Shown here one piece after another: positions 20,993 through 30,822 of a stretch of 64,000 nt of DNA. A program made the translations under genes and the position numbers. Below the pieces are notes generated by a model. The model was given only the letters and a program-made list of their open reading frames with translations. It had not been told where the DNA came from and did no database searches. Every line of letters starts with the position of its first letter. Positions within the stretch are counted from its first letter, which is position 1. Source of the DNA: Neoluteolibacter marinus (GTDB taxonomy: Bacteria > Verrucomicrobiota > Verrucomicrobiia > Verrucomicrobiales > Akkermansiaceae); the NCBI RefSeq assembly GCF_014904755.1, contig NZ_JACZFQ010000079.1:1-64000 (forward strand), written 5' to 3'.

Positions 20993-23900
20993 TCAGTCGG
21001 TCGGCTGTGGACGGACGGAGAAGAAGCGGGCGGTGGCGCTTTTCGGGAGAATGAAGGTGTTGCGGAGATATCCGTCGGCCTCCATGGAGGCGCTCACGGA
21101 GACGGGCGCGTCGTCGCCGGTGAGTTCATCGACCCGCGACCAGTTTTCGAGGTCGGTCGAGGTGATTGGCAGCGAATAGACGGGCTCGAAGGGGAACGGG
21201 CTGCGGTAGCTGAAGACGATGTAGCCTTCCGTTTCGCTGGGCGTAAGCGTCGGCAGCAGGCTGCGGTCGATGTCAGAGTCGTTCGGATCCCCGAGGCCGA
21301 AGAGGTGATAGAAGATGTTTTCGACACCATTTTGCGACCAGTCCTCCTCATCGTCACTGCCGTCTTCGGCGAGACCGTAGGTCGCGCGGAAAGTGGCGAG
21401 CGCGTCGCCGGCAACAACGACGAACGTGAGCGAATGGCTGCTGATCTGGGTTTCCCAAGCGAGACCGGGGTCGAGCGCGGGGAGGTCGAAGACAAGGCCG
21501 TTGTCGATGACGCTGCTGCCGGTGAGCACGGTGAAGCTGTCATCGAGGGCGGGCGTGAAGCCGTCGAGCAGATCGACCTCGATGGTGCCCGCGAGGTCGG
21601 CGGTGCCGTCGATGTAGAGCGTGTCGAAGCCGGTGCCGGGAGTGGTGCCGCCGATGCCGAAACGCAGGGTGGCGGCGAGTTCCTGGGTGTAGTTGCCATC
21701 GATCGTTCCAGCGGCGGCCGTGTCGGCGAGGTGGAGGATGCCGGAGGTGTTGGTGAAGCTGTTGTTGATGGTCACGACATCCAGCGTGGCACCGCCGAGC
21801 AGGTTGAAAGTGGTGGACGGAATGAAGTAGAGAACACCGCCGATCTTGAATGTGGCGGCCTGGTCGAGGGTGACGGTGTTGCTGCCGGTCAAGGAGACAT
21901 CGCCGGTGGCGGAGACGGAGCTGTCCGCGCCGGTGAAGTTCAGGCCGTGCGTGCCGGTGAGGCTGATCGCACCGGCGAAGCTGGCGTCCGCGCCATCGGC
22001 GACCGTGAAGGTGGCCGTCGATCCGGTGCCGGAGTTGGTCAAGCCACCGGCGAAGGTGGCCTGCGATCCGCTTCCTGTCACCGTGAACGTGCCGCCGCCA
22101 TCGCTGCTGTAGAGGTTGAAATCGGATGCGTGGGTGTAGTGGATCGAGGCTCCGCCCTGCACGGTGATGGTGCCGCCGTCGTCCAGTGATTGTGACGAAC
22201 CCGAAACGGTGAGGGACGTGTCCGTGCCATCGAGAGTCAGGGTGTTCGGATTGGTGAAGTTGATCCAGCCGACCGTTCCTGTGGTTCCATTCTGAAGCGT
22301 CGCGTTGCCAGCGATGAGGGATAGTGTTTCCGCATAGAGGGACGCGTCGTCCATGAGCAGGCTCGCGCCGTATTTGATGCTCACGCTGCCGCCGGACCCG
22401 AGATTCGAGCCGGACAGCACCTGGGCGGTCACCGTTCCCCCGTAGGTTTGGCCGAGGATGATGTTGCCGCCGCTGTTTCCGCCGAAGTCCGCGCCGTCGC
22501 TCACGAGCAGAGTGAGATCGCCGCCCAGGCCGAGCTGCAAGGAGTGTGCGCCGAAGTCGAAGCCGGAGCCTGCGCCGCTGACGGTCATGTTGACGGTGCT
22601 GGTATTGCCCGCGATCTTCAGGATTTGGCCGCCGAGGGTGTGGCCGAGGGTCAGGCTTGAACCGCTGAGGATGTCGAGATCGACTCCGCCGACCGAGCCG
22701 AAGGTGTCGACCGTGCCGCTGTAGGTGTGGGTCCAATGGCTGGCACCGGAGAGGGTGATGGTGACATCCTCCTGGCCGAAGACCTGGAGGCGCCCCGCGC
22801 TGGCGAGGTTGCTGCCCCCCGAAAGCAGGAGCTGGTCATCGTCGCCATTGCCGATGACGAGCCGGGAGGAAACGTTGAGCTGGCTGGCGTTGCTCAGTTG
22901 CAGGTCGCCGTGGCTGCTGGTGTCGCCCACCCAAAGGTTGGTGATGTCTTGAGTGGAGCCGTCATTCAGCAGGACCGTGCCGGCTGCTCCAAGATTCACC
23001 GTGGCCAGGTGATTGGGCTGTGCCGCCACGTCCCAGTTTGCGGCGGTGGTCCAGAGGTTGTCACCGGTGGTGTTCACCCATGTGAAGTCCTCGTTCAAAT
23101 CGGTCACCGTGATGCTGAACTGCGCGGTCTGGGCGCCGTCGCTGCCGGTGGCCATGATGACGACGTTGTAGATGTTGTTGGTTCCTTCGAGAGGGGTCTC
23201 GAAATCGGGAGCATCGTGGAAGCTCAGCTGACCGGTGGTTTCGTCGATGGTGAAAGCCTGGCCTTCCTCTGCATTGACGATGGACCAGGTGATGGCCCGG
23301 CCGAAGGGCTCGGTGGCGGTGACGGTGCCGATGAAGGTGCTGCCTTCCTCGACCGAGGTGTTGGAGATCGCCATGTTGGTCGGCGCATCGGTCATCGGGT
23401 TGATGACAACGGGGAAGGTCTGTGGCAGCGACTCGTTCACCGACGCTCCGTCATCCTGGAGAACGATGGTCACGTTGGCGGTGCCGTAGGCGTCGTCGGC
23501 CGGTGTGAAGGTCAGGTCACCGTTGAGATCGACGGCCGGAAGGACGCTGAAGAGGGCGTCGTTGTCCGTGGTGAGGACGAAGCCGGTCAGGGTCTGGCCG
23601 TCGTCGTTGGCGGACATTTCTTCGGCGAAAGCCCTCTCGGTATGCGGACCGCAATCCTCGTCCACGATGACCTCGTCCGAGTCCAAGCCGAAGGTCGGGC
23701 GGAAGAACGAGATGTTCTCATAGGCACCCATGTCGATGGCGGTGTACAGTACCCGCGCGTTGTTGATGAGGTCGGTGGAGCTCGTGCTGAGTGCATCGCT
23801 GCCGGCATCGAGGGCCGGAGACGTGGCGTTGAACGTGAAGTCTCCCTCGAGGGTCGGTGCGGTGGATGAATCCGGCAGCGAGATGAAGAACGGATCGGCA

Positions 23901-26900
23901 TCGAGGTTGTTGCCGCCATCGGTATCCATTTCGAAGCTGTCCCACGCCGAGCTGCCGCCGCAGCCCTCGACCAGGCAGGACGTCCACGTCGCGGTGGCCG
24001 AAGCGCCTGTTTTGATCGCGGGGTCGCTGGAGTTCCCCCAGACCACCGTGTTGTTGATGGCAACCGTGCCGCCGTAGAGTTTGTAGATCGATCCGCCCTC
24101 GTCGGCCGCTTTGTTCGCTGCCAGCGTACAGTTGGTCAGGTAGAACGAGGTGCCGCCGCTCCATGAGTGGATCGCGCCCCCGTCATTCGCCGCGTAGTTG
24201 CCGCTCAGCAGGCAATCGCGCATGCGGATGGTGCGGGAGCCGCTGCCGCCCTTGACCGCGTAGGCGCCACCGTTGCTGTTGGAGCGGTTTCCGGAAAGGA
24301 CGCAACGGTCGAGCGTCATCGTGGTGCCACCGGCGCCGTTGCGGATCGCTCCGGCGTGCGCGGATGCGTAGTTCTGGAGGAACTTGCAATCCGTAAAGAT
24401 ATGGTTGCCCCCTTGACAATCGAAGGCACCGCCGTCGCCTGTTTTCTTGTTTCCGCGCACCACGCAATCGGCGATGGTCGGCACGCTTCCGCTGTTGGTC
24501 AGGACACCTCCGCCCGCCCCACCGCAGATGACCAGGCCGCTCAGGGTGGCGGTGATGTTGCTGTTGATCGTGATCAGCGGCACCGAGGTGTTGCCGCCTG
24601 CAGGACCCTGGTCGGTGTAGTTGAGCGTCACCCCGTCGTCATCGAGCGTGTCGTCGCCGTCGATGTCGCCGCTGATGACGGTGACATGGGTTTCGGGATC
24701 GGCTTCGGCGAGGGTCGCTTCGCCGCCACCGAATCCACCGTGGAGCGACAGGTTCGTGGAGATCGTGAACCCGGTGGTGGCACTGGATTCGGAGGGCTTG
24801 TACACCCCCTCCGCGATCCAGATTTCATCGCCGGACGAGGCGTAGGCCATCGCGTCCCGCAGTTCGGTGAAGGCGTTCGTCCACGAGCGGCCGGTGCCGG
24901 TGCCGGTGGCCGTCGCGCTCACGTAGATCCGCGTCAGCCCGAAGGTCACCGTGAAGGTCTGGCTCGCGGTTTGACCGATTTCGTCCGTCGCGGTGATCGT
25001 GACGGTGAAGCTGCCGTCGCCGAAAGCGGTGTTCGCGAGGGAAACCGTGAGATTGTTTTCGGAGTCGGTTTCCACCAGCAGGTTGGGGGACGAGGAAGCG
25101 ACGTCGTAGGTCAGATTGGTGCCGCCGAAGTAGTCGTCGAGATCGAGCGTGCCGGTGGCGCTGCCGGCGGCCGGATCGAGCGAGATGTCGGCGATCGTGC
25201 CGATGGCGACGGGTTCATCCAATTCGTAGCATCCGGCGTCGATGTAGACCGTGCCGTTGTAGTTGCCGTCGACGACGCGGGTGTTTCCGGCCAGATCGCT
25301 TTCCTCCTCGCTGGCGGTGCCGGAGTAGACGCCGGTGGCGTCGATGGTGACGGAGACGCTGCCATGGTCCACGGCATTGCCATTGGCGACGCAGGTGAAA
25401 TCGCCGGCGGTCGTGGGCGCGGCGGATGCGGCAGGCACATTCTCCAGATCGGGGTTGGTTCCCCCGCTGGTGGTCGAGGGGTTGATGGAGTAGGTCCAGT
25501 AGATCGTGCTCGAGGCGGAGTCCCAGATGTAGTAGAACGCGTTGCCGTGGGATTCGTTGTCGGAGACGGCATTGCGATAGACGATGGTGTTCCGCATGTA
25601 GACTTTCGACGAGCCGAACACCCAGAAGGCGCCGCCGGGAAGTTTGCTGTTGTTGGAGCAGATCGTGCAGTTGGTGATGGTGATGGTGGAGCCGTTGCCG
25701 ACCCCGAAGGCACCGCCATTGGCACCGCTTCCGGCCGCATCGTTGCCGGTGATGAGGCAGTTGGTGAACACCGCGTTGCCGCCGCCGTTGAAGCTGATCG
25801 CGCCGGCGTCGGCCTGGCTGGTGTTGGCCTGGAAGATGCAGCGGCGGACCAGGTGCGTGCTGCCGGTGAGGTAGAGCGCGCCGCCGTTGCCGAGCGCGTC
25901 GTTGGACTGGAAGGTGCAGTCAACCAGGGTGACCGCCTTGTTGCCGGAAAGGGCTCCGCCATCGGTGCCGGCTTCGTTTCCGGAGAAAGTGCAGCTTTCG
26001 AAGGTGGTGCTGGTCCCTCCGTTGTACACCGCGCCACCTTGATCCTCGGCGTCGTTGCCCATGAATCGGCAGTTCGACACGATGCCTCCGACGCAACCGG
26101 AGTCGATCGTCATGCCCGGTCCGTCATCATTGCTACCCAACGGGCCGCTGGATGTTTGGCCAGCCGTGATCGTGAAGCCGTCCAGCAGGAAACTGTCGCT
26201 TGAAGAGGAAGCATAGACCACGCGCGTGCTGTTGCTGCCGGAAAGCTCACTCGATTTGTCGGTGATATTGTCGGAACGATTGGCGTCGTTCCTGTCCAGG
26301 TCGCCGGAGAGAATCGAGAGGTTCGTGTCCGGATCGCGCTCGTCGAGCGATGTTTCGCTACCGGAGAATCCGCCATAGATCGAAACGCTGGCGGGAAGGG
26401 TGAACGACGTCAGCCGTTGGGTCGGACTCGGGCTGGAGGAGGTTATTGTGGGGTAATACACCCCGTCCGCCACCCAGATCTCCTGGCCGGAACTGGCGGC
26501 TGAAATCGCATCGTAGAGTTTGTCGTAGGCGGTCGACCATGAGTTGCCGTTCTTGGTTCCAGAGGTGTGGGAAGCATCGACGTAGATGACATTCGCCTTC
26601 ACGGTGACCGTGATCCGGACGGTGTCGCTGCCGCCGAGGTCGTTGGTGGCGGTGACATCGACGTGGGCGGTGCCGGTGGTCCCCGCCTCGGTGATGATCA
26701 CGTTTCCGGATCCGTCGATGGTTGCTGTGGCGATGGAGGTGGCATCCGAACTGATCGAGTAGGTCGTTTCGTGCGCGCTATTGAAGCGGTCATAGACATT
26801 GAACGGCTGGATCGAGCCGAAGCCGACCACCTTGGTGTAGCTCAGGTCGGATCCGCCGTCCGGCACCTCGGAGGCAAAGTCACCACCCGTCAGGACCAGC

Positions 26901-28867
26901 GAGTAGGTCTGGTTCGCGGTGAGCGAGCCGGCGTAATCGACGGTGATCGTGTAGGTGCCCGGAACCGGTGCGGATAGATAGACCTGCTCGACGTTGTCCG
27001 AGTCGTTCACGCCGGTGGTGGCGTTGTCGTTGAGCTTCGAATCCGACCAGTTTCCCTTCCACGGCATGACGTACGGATAGTGGGTGCCGTCGGGTCCGGT
27101 GAGCTTCAGGTTCAGGTCGTGGATGAGGCAGGAAGTGCGGCTGTTGTGGGCGTTGTTCGCCGTCCCCTCGGGGTCCGTCCACGCGAGGGTGACGCGGATT
27201 TCCCCGCTGCCGTCATAGTCGAAGGTGAAGGTGTCGCTGCTGTCCGTGGTGCTGAGTCTGCCATCGAGGAAACGCGCCTTGGTCGTGTCGGAGGCTGTGT
27301 CCTTGATCAGGTCCGCGGCGGTCCTCACGTTGATGAGGCCCCAGCCGTAGCGGTAGTCGGGCCCGGCATTGCCGAGATCGTCGGCGGTGTGGATGAGCAG
27401 CGCCTTGAGCATCGACGCGCGCATCGACTGGCCGGAGAATTTCTTGTCGAAATAGTCCACTAACAGCGCCGCCGAGCCCGCGGCGCTCGGGCAGGCCATG
27501 CTGGTGCCGTTCTCGGTGCTGGTCGCGCTGTCACTGGCGCTGGAGAGAGAGGTGACGCTCACTCCGTTGGCAACGAGATCGGGCTTGATGCGGCCATCGT
27601 CGGTGGGGCCGTAGGAGCTGAAGGTGGACATTGTCGCGGCGGCGGTGCTGCGCGAGCCGCCGGAAACCGCATCGTTCACGGCGCCGATGGCGATGACGTT
27701 TTTCGCCGAGGCCTGCGTTGACATCGTCCCGAACCCGGTGACCGATCCGTCCACCATCCAGTCCTCGTTGTCCTTCGGATGGGTCGCGGGGTCGTAGGTA
27801 TACGGAGTGCTGCCGTTGTGATACCAGGTCGCGCCGGTCGCGGGGGTGCTGTAGCCGCGGTCGTTGCCGGCGGCGAAGAAGATTGCGAGATACGGGCGGT
27901 CGGCGGCGGTGATGTCGATCGACCGGGCGTCGGACGAATAGCGGCCGTAGTTGTCCACCTGATCGTTGGCGGAATTTCCGTCGTCGGAAAACGTGCCGTA
28001 CCACGAATAGCTGCCGGTGGTCGAGCTGTACACCCAGCCCGAGCTGGCGGCCCAGGAATTGTTGGCGAGGTAGATCTTGGTGGTGCTGCCTTCGCCCGTC
28101 GCGGCGGCGGATTTCGACTCGCTGGCGTAGTCGCTGGTGCTCGACACCGCATAGGCACTGATCGTTGCGGCGGGCGCCATGCCTTTCACGGAGGAGCCGG
28201 AGGTCCCGTCACCGATCAGGGTGCCGGCGACGTGGGTGGCGTGATAGGACGTGGAAGCCGTCTCGGCCAGCGTGACGCGGCCGGTGAGGTCGTCATGCGT
28301 ATCGCGCGGCACGCCACCCACTTCCCACAGTCCGATGATCACGCCGTCGCCGTCCACGCTGTAGGGCGAGGTCGAGCGGATCTGGGAGGCCGCGCTGGAA
28401 ATGGCGGCGTTCGCGTTGAGATCCCTGAGATACACCGGCCGGTCGCCCTCAAAATGGGAGAGACGCGAGCCGTCCGCCGTGACGAGAGGAATCTCCCGCA
28501 GCCCGGCCATTTCCGTGGTCAGTTCCTGCTCTTCATCGGCGAGTTTCTTGAGGGCCTGGAGGATTTCCGTCTCCTCCGGTGTCTTGTTGAGAAGATCCCG
28601 GAATTCCTCGCGCCGGAGGCGGATGGCGGCGAGGCGGGTCTCGATTCGCACCTCCGGCTCGTTTCTGTCGGCGACCTTGGTGGAACCGGGTGTCGGGGAG
28701 ATCCGCGAGGCAGCGCCGTGAGTTTGAGTTGGCTCTGGGTCCAACGCGGTGCGAGGGGCCTGCTCTCCCGGACGCTGCGATTGCAAGGCGAGCCAAAGCG
28801 AAACGGCGAGGAGGGAAAACAGGAGCAGGCCGGCGGCCAAGCGGAACCGGGAGTACGAACGTTTCAT
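20993..28867 (-). CDS. Giant S8 subtilase-like exported protein with beta-helix and cadherin-like domains
   Basis: A 2,624-residue exported protein; ATG at 28867. Membrane/signal segment about 8-28, helical propeptide about 70-160 ending RPVYLRDLNANAAI, then a subtilase domain: GLWEVGG (E182 where Asp is expected), HATHVAGT (His209), oxyanion Asn335 in FAAGN, and NGTSMACP (Ser456). After it come a PPC-like jelly roll, two long right-handed beta-helix tracts each opening with I-Y-V-x-A and WSTAYDKL/WTNAFTEL-type starts, a cadherin-like domain (VEEGSTFIGTVTA), an autotransporter-associated strand-repeat tract, and a C-terminal region ending RFFSVRPQPTD. Probably a cell-surface or secreted protease/adhesin. 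Preceded by a stand-alone propeptide homologue. Confidence 0.85.
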   Translation of the reverse strand: MKRSYSRFRLAAGLLLFSLLAVSLWLALQSQRPGEQAPRTALDPEPTQTHGAASRISPTPGSTKVADRNEPEVRIETRLAAIRLRREEFRDLLNKTPEETEILQALKKLADEEQELTTEMAGLREIPLVTADGSRLSHFEGDRPVYLRDLNANAAISSAASQIRSTSPYSVDGDGVIIGLWEVGGVPRDTHDDLTGRVTLAETASTSYHATHVAGTLIGDGTSGSSVKGMAPAATISAYAVSSTSDYASESKSAAATGEGSTTKIYLANNSWAASSGWVYSSTTGSYSWYGTFSDDGNSANDQVDNYGRYSSDARSIDITAADRPYLAIFFAAGNDRGYSTPATGATWYHNGSTPYTYDPATHPKDNEDWMVDGSVTGFGTMSTQASAKNVIAIGAVNDAVSGGSRSTAAATMSTFSSYGPTDDGRIKPDLVANGVSVTSLSSASDSATSTENGTSMACPSAAGSAALLVDYFDKKFSGQSMRASMLKALLIHTADDLGNAGPDYRYGWGLINVRTAADLIKDTASDTTKARFLDGRLSTTDSSDTFTFDYDGSGEIRVTLAWTDPEGTANNAHNSRTSCLIHDLNLKLTGPDGTHYPYVMPWKGNWSDSKLNDNATTGVNDSDNVEQVYLSAPVPGTYTITVDYAGSLTANQTYSLVLTGGDFASEVPDGGSDLSYTKVVGFGSIQPFNVYDRFNSAHETTYSISSDATSIATATIDGSGNVIITEAGTTGTAHVDVTATNDLGGSDTVRITVTVKANVIYVDASHTSGTKNGNSWSTAYDKLYDAISAASSGQEIWVADGVYYPTITSSSPSPTQRLTSFTLPASVSIYGGFSGSETSLDERDPDTNLSILSGDLDRNDANRSDNITDKSSELSGSNSTRVVYASSSSDSFLLDGFTITAGQTSSGPLGSNDDGPGMTIDSGCVGGIVSNCRFMGNDAEDQGGAVYNGGTSTTFESCTFSGNEAGTDGGALSGNKAVTLVDCTFQSNDALGNGGALYLTGSTHLVRRCIFQANTSQADAGAISFNGGGNAVFTNCLITGNDAAGSGANGGAFGVGNGSTITITNCTICSNNSKLPGGAFWVFGSSKVYMRNTIVYRNAVSDNESHGNAFYYIWDSASSTIYWTYSINPSTTSGGTNPDLENVPAASAAPTTAGDFTCVANGNAVDHGSVSVTIDATGVYSGTASEEESDLAGNTRVVDGNYNGTVYIDAGCYELDEPVAIGTIADISLDPAAGSATGTLDLDDYFGGTNLTYDVASSSPNLLVETDSENNLTVSLANTAFGDGSFTVTITATDEIGQTASQTFTVTFGLTRIYVSATATGTGTGRSWTNAFTELRDAMAYASSGDEIWIAEGVYKPSESSATTGFTISTNLSLHGGFGGGEATLAEADPETHVTVISGDIDGDDTLDDDGVTLNYTDQGPAGGNTSVPLITINSNITATLSGLVICGGAGGGVLTNSGSVPTIADCVVRGNKKTGDGGAFDCQGGNHIFTDCKFLQNYASAHAGAIRNGAGGTTMTLDRCVLSGNRSNSNGGAYAVKGGSGSRTIRMRDCLLSGNYAANDGGAIHSWSGGTSFYLTNCTLAANKAADEGGSIYKLYGGTVAINNTVVWGNSSDPAIKTGASATATWTSCLVEGCGGSSAWDSFEMDTDGGNNLDADPFFISLPDSSTAPTLEGDFTFNATSPALDAGSDALSTSSTDLINNARVLYTAIDMGAYENISFFRPTFGLDSDEVIVDEDCGPHTERAFAEEMSANDDGQTLTGFVLTTDNDALFSVLPAVDLNGDLTFTPADDAYGTANVTIVLQDDGASVNESLPQTFPVVINPMTDAPTNMAISNTSVEEGSTFIGTVTATEPFGRAITWSIVNAEEGQAFTIDETTGQLSFHDAPDFETPLEGTNNIYNVVIMATGSDGAQTAQFSITVTDLNEDFTWVNTTGDNLWTTAANWDVAAQPNHLATVNLGAAGTVLLNDGSTQDITNLWVGDTSSHGDLQLSNASQLNVSSRLVIGNGDDDQLLLSGGSNLASAGRLQVFGQEDVTITLSGASHWTHTYSGTVDTFGSVGGVDLDILSGSSLTLGHTLGGQILKIAGNTSTVNMTVSGAGSGFDFGAHSLQLGLGGDLTLLVSDGADFGGNSGGNIILGQTYGGTVTAQVLSGSNLGSGGSVSIKYGASLLMDDASLYAETLSLIAGNATLQNGTTGTVGWINFTNPNTLTLDGTDTSLTVSGSSQSLDDGGTITVQGGASIHYTHASDFNLYSSDGGGTFTVTGSGSQATFAGGLTNSGTGSTATFTVADGADASFAGAISLTGTHGLNFTGADSSVSATGDVSLTGSNTVTLDQAATFKIGGVLYFIPSTTFNLLGGATLDVVTINNSFTNTSGILHLADTAAAGTIDGNYTQELAATLRFGIGGTTPGTGFDTLYIDGTADLAGTIEVDLLDGFTPALDDSFTVLTGSSVIDNGLVFDLPALDPGLAWETQISSHSLTFVVVAGDALATFRATYGLAEDGSDDEEDWSQNGVENIFYHLFGLGDPNDSDIDRSLLPTLTPSETEGYIVFSYRSPFPFEPVYSLPITSTDLENWSRVDELTGDDAPVSVSASMEADGYLRNTFILPKSATARFFSVRPQPTD

Positions 28868-28987
28868 GGGATCAAGGGTGGAGCGAGAGGAGGGCAAGCG
28901 ATTCCCCGGGATGAACAAGAGAGGGCCCCGGCGGGGACGATGAGGGAGATCGTTCATCAGCGCCGGATCGAGAACGCCGGTTGCGGC

Positions 28988-29473
28988 CTAACGATTCCCG
29001 GCCGCCTCGATGGCGATGGCCGCGTTCGCGTCGAGATCGAGGATGTAAACCGGCTGCTCGCTTTCGACGTGGGAGAAGTGTGAACCGTCGATGGTGGCGA
29101 GGGGGCTGCCTTCCAGCTGGGCCTTCTCACGGGTGAGCCGCAGTTCATCCTGCGTGAGTTTTGCGAGACCGGCGGCAATGGCCGGGTCACCGGGCTGGTC
29201 GCGGATTTTCCCGCGCAGCTCGACGAGGGAGCGGCGGACCGTGGCAAGATCGCCGGCGACTTGGTCGACCCGATCCGCACGGCCGGACGAGGCGGTGACT
29301 CCCGAGCCGTCGAGGGCCGGCGCCGGGGTCGAGTCGGGGGAAAAGGCGGGAGGCTGCTCCAACTCCAGGGCCAGGGGGGCAGAGGACGGACGCAGTAGGT
29401 GGAAGGTTCCGCAGGAGATTGCGGCCGCAACGGCGGTCCAGAGGAACATGCGGGAGAGGTGGATGGTGTTCAT
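28988..29473 (-). CDS. Stand-alone subtilase-propeptide-like exported protein
   Basis: A 161-residue protein with an N-terminal membrane/signal segment (about residues 8-26), a Pro-rich linker, and a helical region that aligns with the propeptide of the giant subtilase encoded 120 bp downstream on the same strand. Compare SPLATIDGSHFSHVESEQP here with IPLVTADGSRLSHFEGDRP there, followed in both by PVY-I/L-x-DL-D/N-ANAAI. It stops right where the catalytic domain would begin (TAG at 28988). Family knowledge: subtilase propeptides inhibit and fold their protease, and free-standing propeptide (I9-like) proteins act as inhibitors. So this may be an inhibitor or chaperone for its neighbour, or a decayed paralogue. 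Confidence 0.75.
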   Translation of the reverse strand: MNTIHLSRMFLWTAVAAAISCGTFHLLRPSSAPLALELEQPPAFSPDSTPAPALDGSGVTASSGRADRVDQVAGDLATVRRSLVELRGKIRDQPGDPAIAAGLAKLTQDELRLTREKAQLEGSPLATIDGSHFSHVESEQPVYILDLDANAAIAIEAAGNR

Positions 29474-29859
29474 GGGGCGATGGGTGGCAGTGCGGGGAAA
29501 TTAGCGAATTGAACCTGAACCAAAGATGAACGGATAATTAACCTGTTTGAATTGCCGGCGGCAGGGCGGCTTCAGGTTGCTTTGATCTGGCGCAAGTCAT
29601 TGGTGGATAGGGGGGTCTCGCCCGAATTCTTCGCCTCGCGTTCATCCGGATTTCATCTGCCTGTGGTCACCTGGCAGCCGATGAAGATGATCCTGCCGGC
29701 TCTGCGTGAAGCTCGGACCCCCTTGTTCCGACCGATCCACCGCAACCCGATCGAAGGTTGTCCCTGTCACCGCCGGAGCTTCGCATCGAAGAAGAAGATC
29801 CGCCGGGGCGGCCTTGCCTGCACCGGTTGCGACGCTATGAAAGAGGAATCTTCCCGCCC
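29474..29859. other. Divergent intergenic region
   Basis: A 386-bp gap between the minus-strand propeptide-like gene and the plus-strand DUF2236 gene. The first 80 bases are AT-rich by local standards (aaagatgaacggataatta), a reasonable place for promoters of both flanking genes, but no clear -35/-10 pair was identified. Short open frames here show no protein-like features. Confidence 0.5.
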
Positions 29860-30768
29860 ATGATCCCACCTTTCCTGGTTTCGCGGCTCGAGGCCTTCCT
29901 GCGGGAACAGCTTGTGGGCGGGACGGGTGCGCCGACCGTCGACTTCAGCAAGCCGGAGGGCGAACCGGCGCTGGCCGCGGCGGACTCGGTTTCCTGGCGG
30001 GTTTTCCGGAATCCGGTCGCACTCTATCTCGGGGGGATCGCGGCCGTGCTGATGGAGCTGGCCGAGCCGAGGGTGCGATCGGGGGTTTGGGACCACACCA
30101 CGTTCCGCAGCGATCCCTTGCGGCGCATGCGGAGGACCGGCATGGCGGCGATGGTCACGGTCTATGGCGCGCGGAGCGTGGCCGGGAGAATGATCGAGGG
30201 GGTCGGGAAGATGCACTCGAGAATCGAAGGCGTGACCCCGGGCGGAATCCGCTACCGGGCGGACGATCCGGTCTTGCTACGGTGGGTTCATGCCACGGCG
30301 TTGTTTGGTTTCATGGAAGCGTATCACCGCCACGTCCGGCCCTTGCCGCCGGAGGAGCGGGACCGGTTCGTCGCGGAGGGGGTGCCTGCCGCCCGCCTGT
30401 ATGGGGCGATCGACCCGCCGGCGTCGGAGGCGGCGATGAGGGCCCTGTTCGAAGACATGCAACCTGGCCTTGAACGTTCGGAGATTGTTTTCGAGTTCCT
30501 GGAGATCATCGGGAACTTGTCGCTGTTCCCGCCGTGCCTCCGGCCGCTGAACCGGATGATGGTGCGGGCTGCCGTCCAGCTGTTGCCGGCCGCGGTCAAG
30601 GACACGCTTGGTCTCGGCCGATGGAAGGGCCCGTCGGCCGGTAGCCGGGCGGCATTGCGAGTCATGGGGTCCGGCATCGAGCACCTGAGGCTGGATTCGC
30701 ACCCTGCGGCGCAGGCCTGCTGCAGGCTCGGGCTTCCCGCGGACTATCTGTGCCGGCGCGAGTTGTGA
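29860..30768 (+). CDS. Oxygenase MpaB/DUF2236-family protein
   Basis: A 302-residue cytoplasmic or membrane-associated protein. Hallmarks of the MpaB/DUF2236 family are present: NPVALYLGGIAAVLMELAEPRVRSGVWDHTTFRSDPLRRMRRTG broken here into NPVALYLGG, MELAEPRVRSGVWDHT and RRMRRTG, then RADDPVLLRWVHATALFGFMEAY. The His residues in the DHT and WVHATAL segments probably bind iron/heme in the family. MpaB-like enzymes carry out oxidations such as latex or polyene cleavage, but the substrate here is unknown. The ATG at 29860 is selected because family homology begins just after it; an AGAGGA lies about 16 bases upstream. No signal peptide. Confidence 0.8.
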   Translation: MIPPFLVSRLEAFLREQLVGGTGAPTVDFSKPEGEPALAAADSVSWRVFRNPVALYLGGIAAVLMELAEPRVRSGVWDHTTFRSDPLRRMRRTGMAAMVTVYGARSVAGRMIEGVGKMHSRIEGVTPGGIRYRADDPVLLRWVHATALFGFMEAYHRHVRPLPPEERDRFVAEGVPAARLYGAIDPPASEAAMRALFEDMQPGLERSEIVFEFLEIIGNLSLFPPCLRPLNRMMVRAAVQLLPAAVKDTLGLGRWKGPSAGSRAALRVMGSGIEHLRLDSHPAAQACCRLGLPADYLCRREL

Positions 30769-30822
30769 TTTGTCATCTCCGCCGGAGTCGACACCCGGAA
30801 ATCGCCTGCCTAGGCTCCGCGC

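Noticed and set aside
24167-26203. Long plus-strand open frame antisense to the subtilase beta-helix region
   Set aside because: Same codon-bias artefact; no signal, motif or ribosome site, while the other strand encodes a coherent domain series.
23900-27000. Repeated motifs in the beta-helix gene suspected as CRISPR or DNA repeats
   Set aside because: The repeats are at protein level (N-C-x-I and GGA phrases), not constant DNA repeats.
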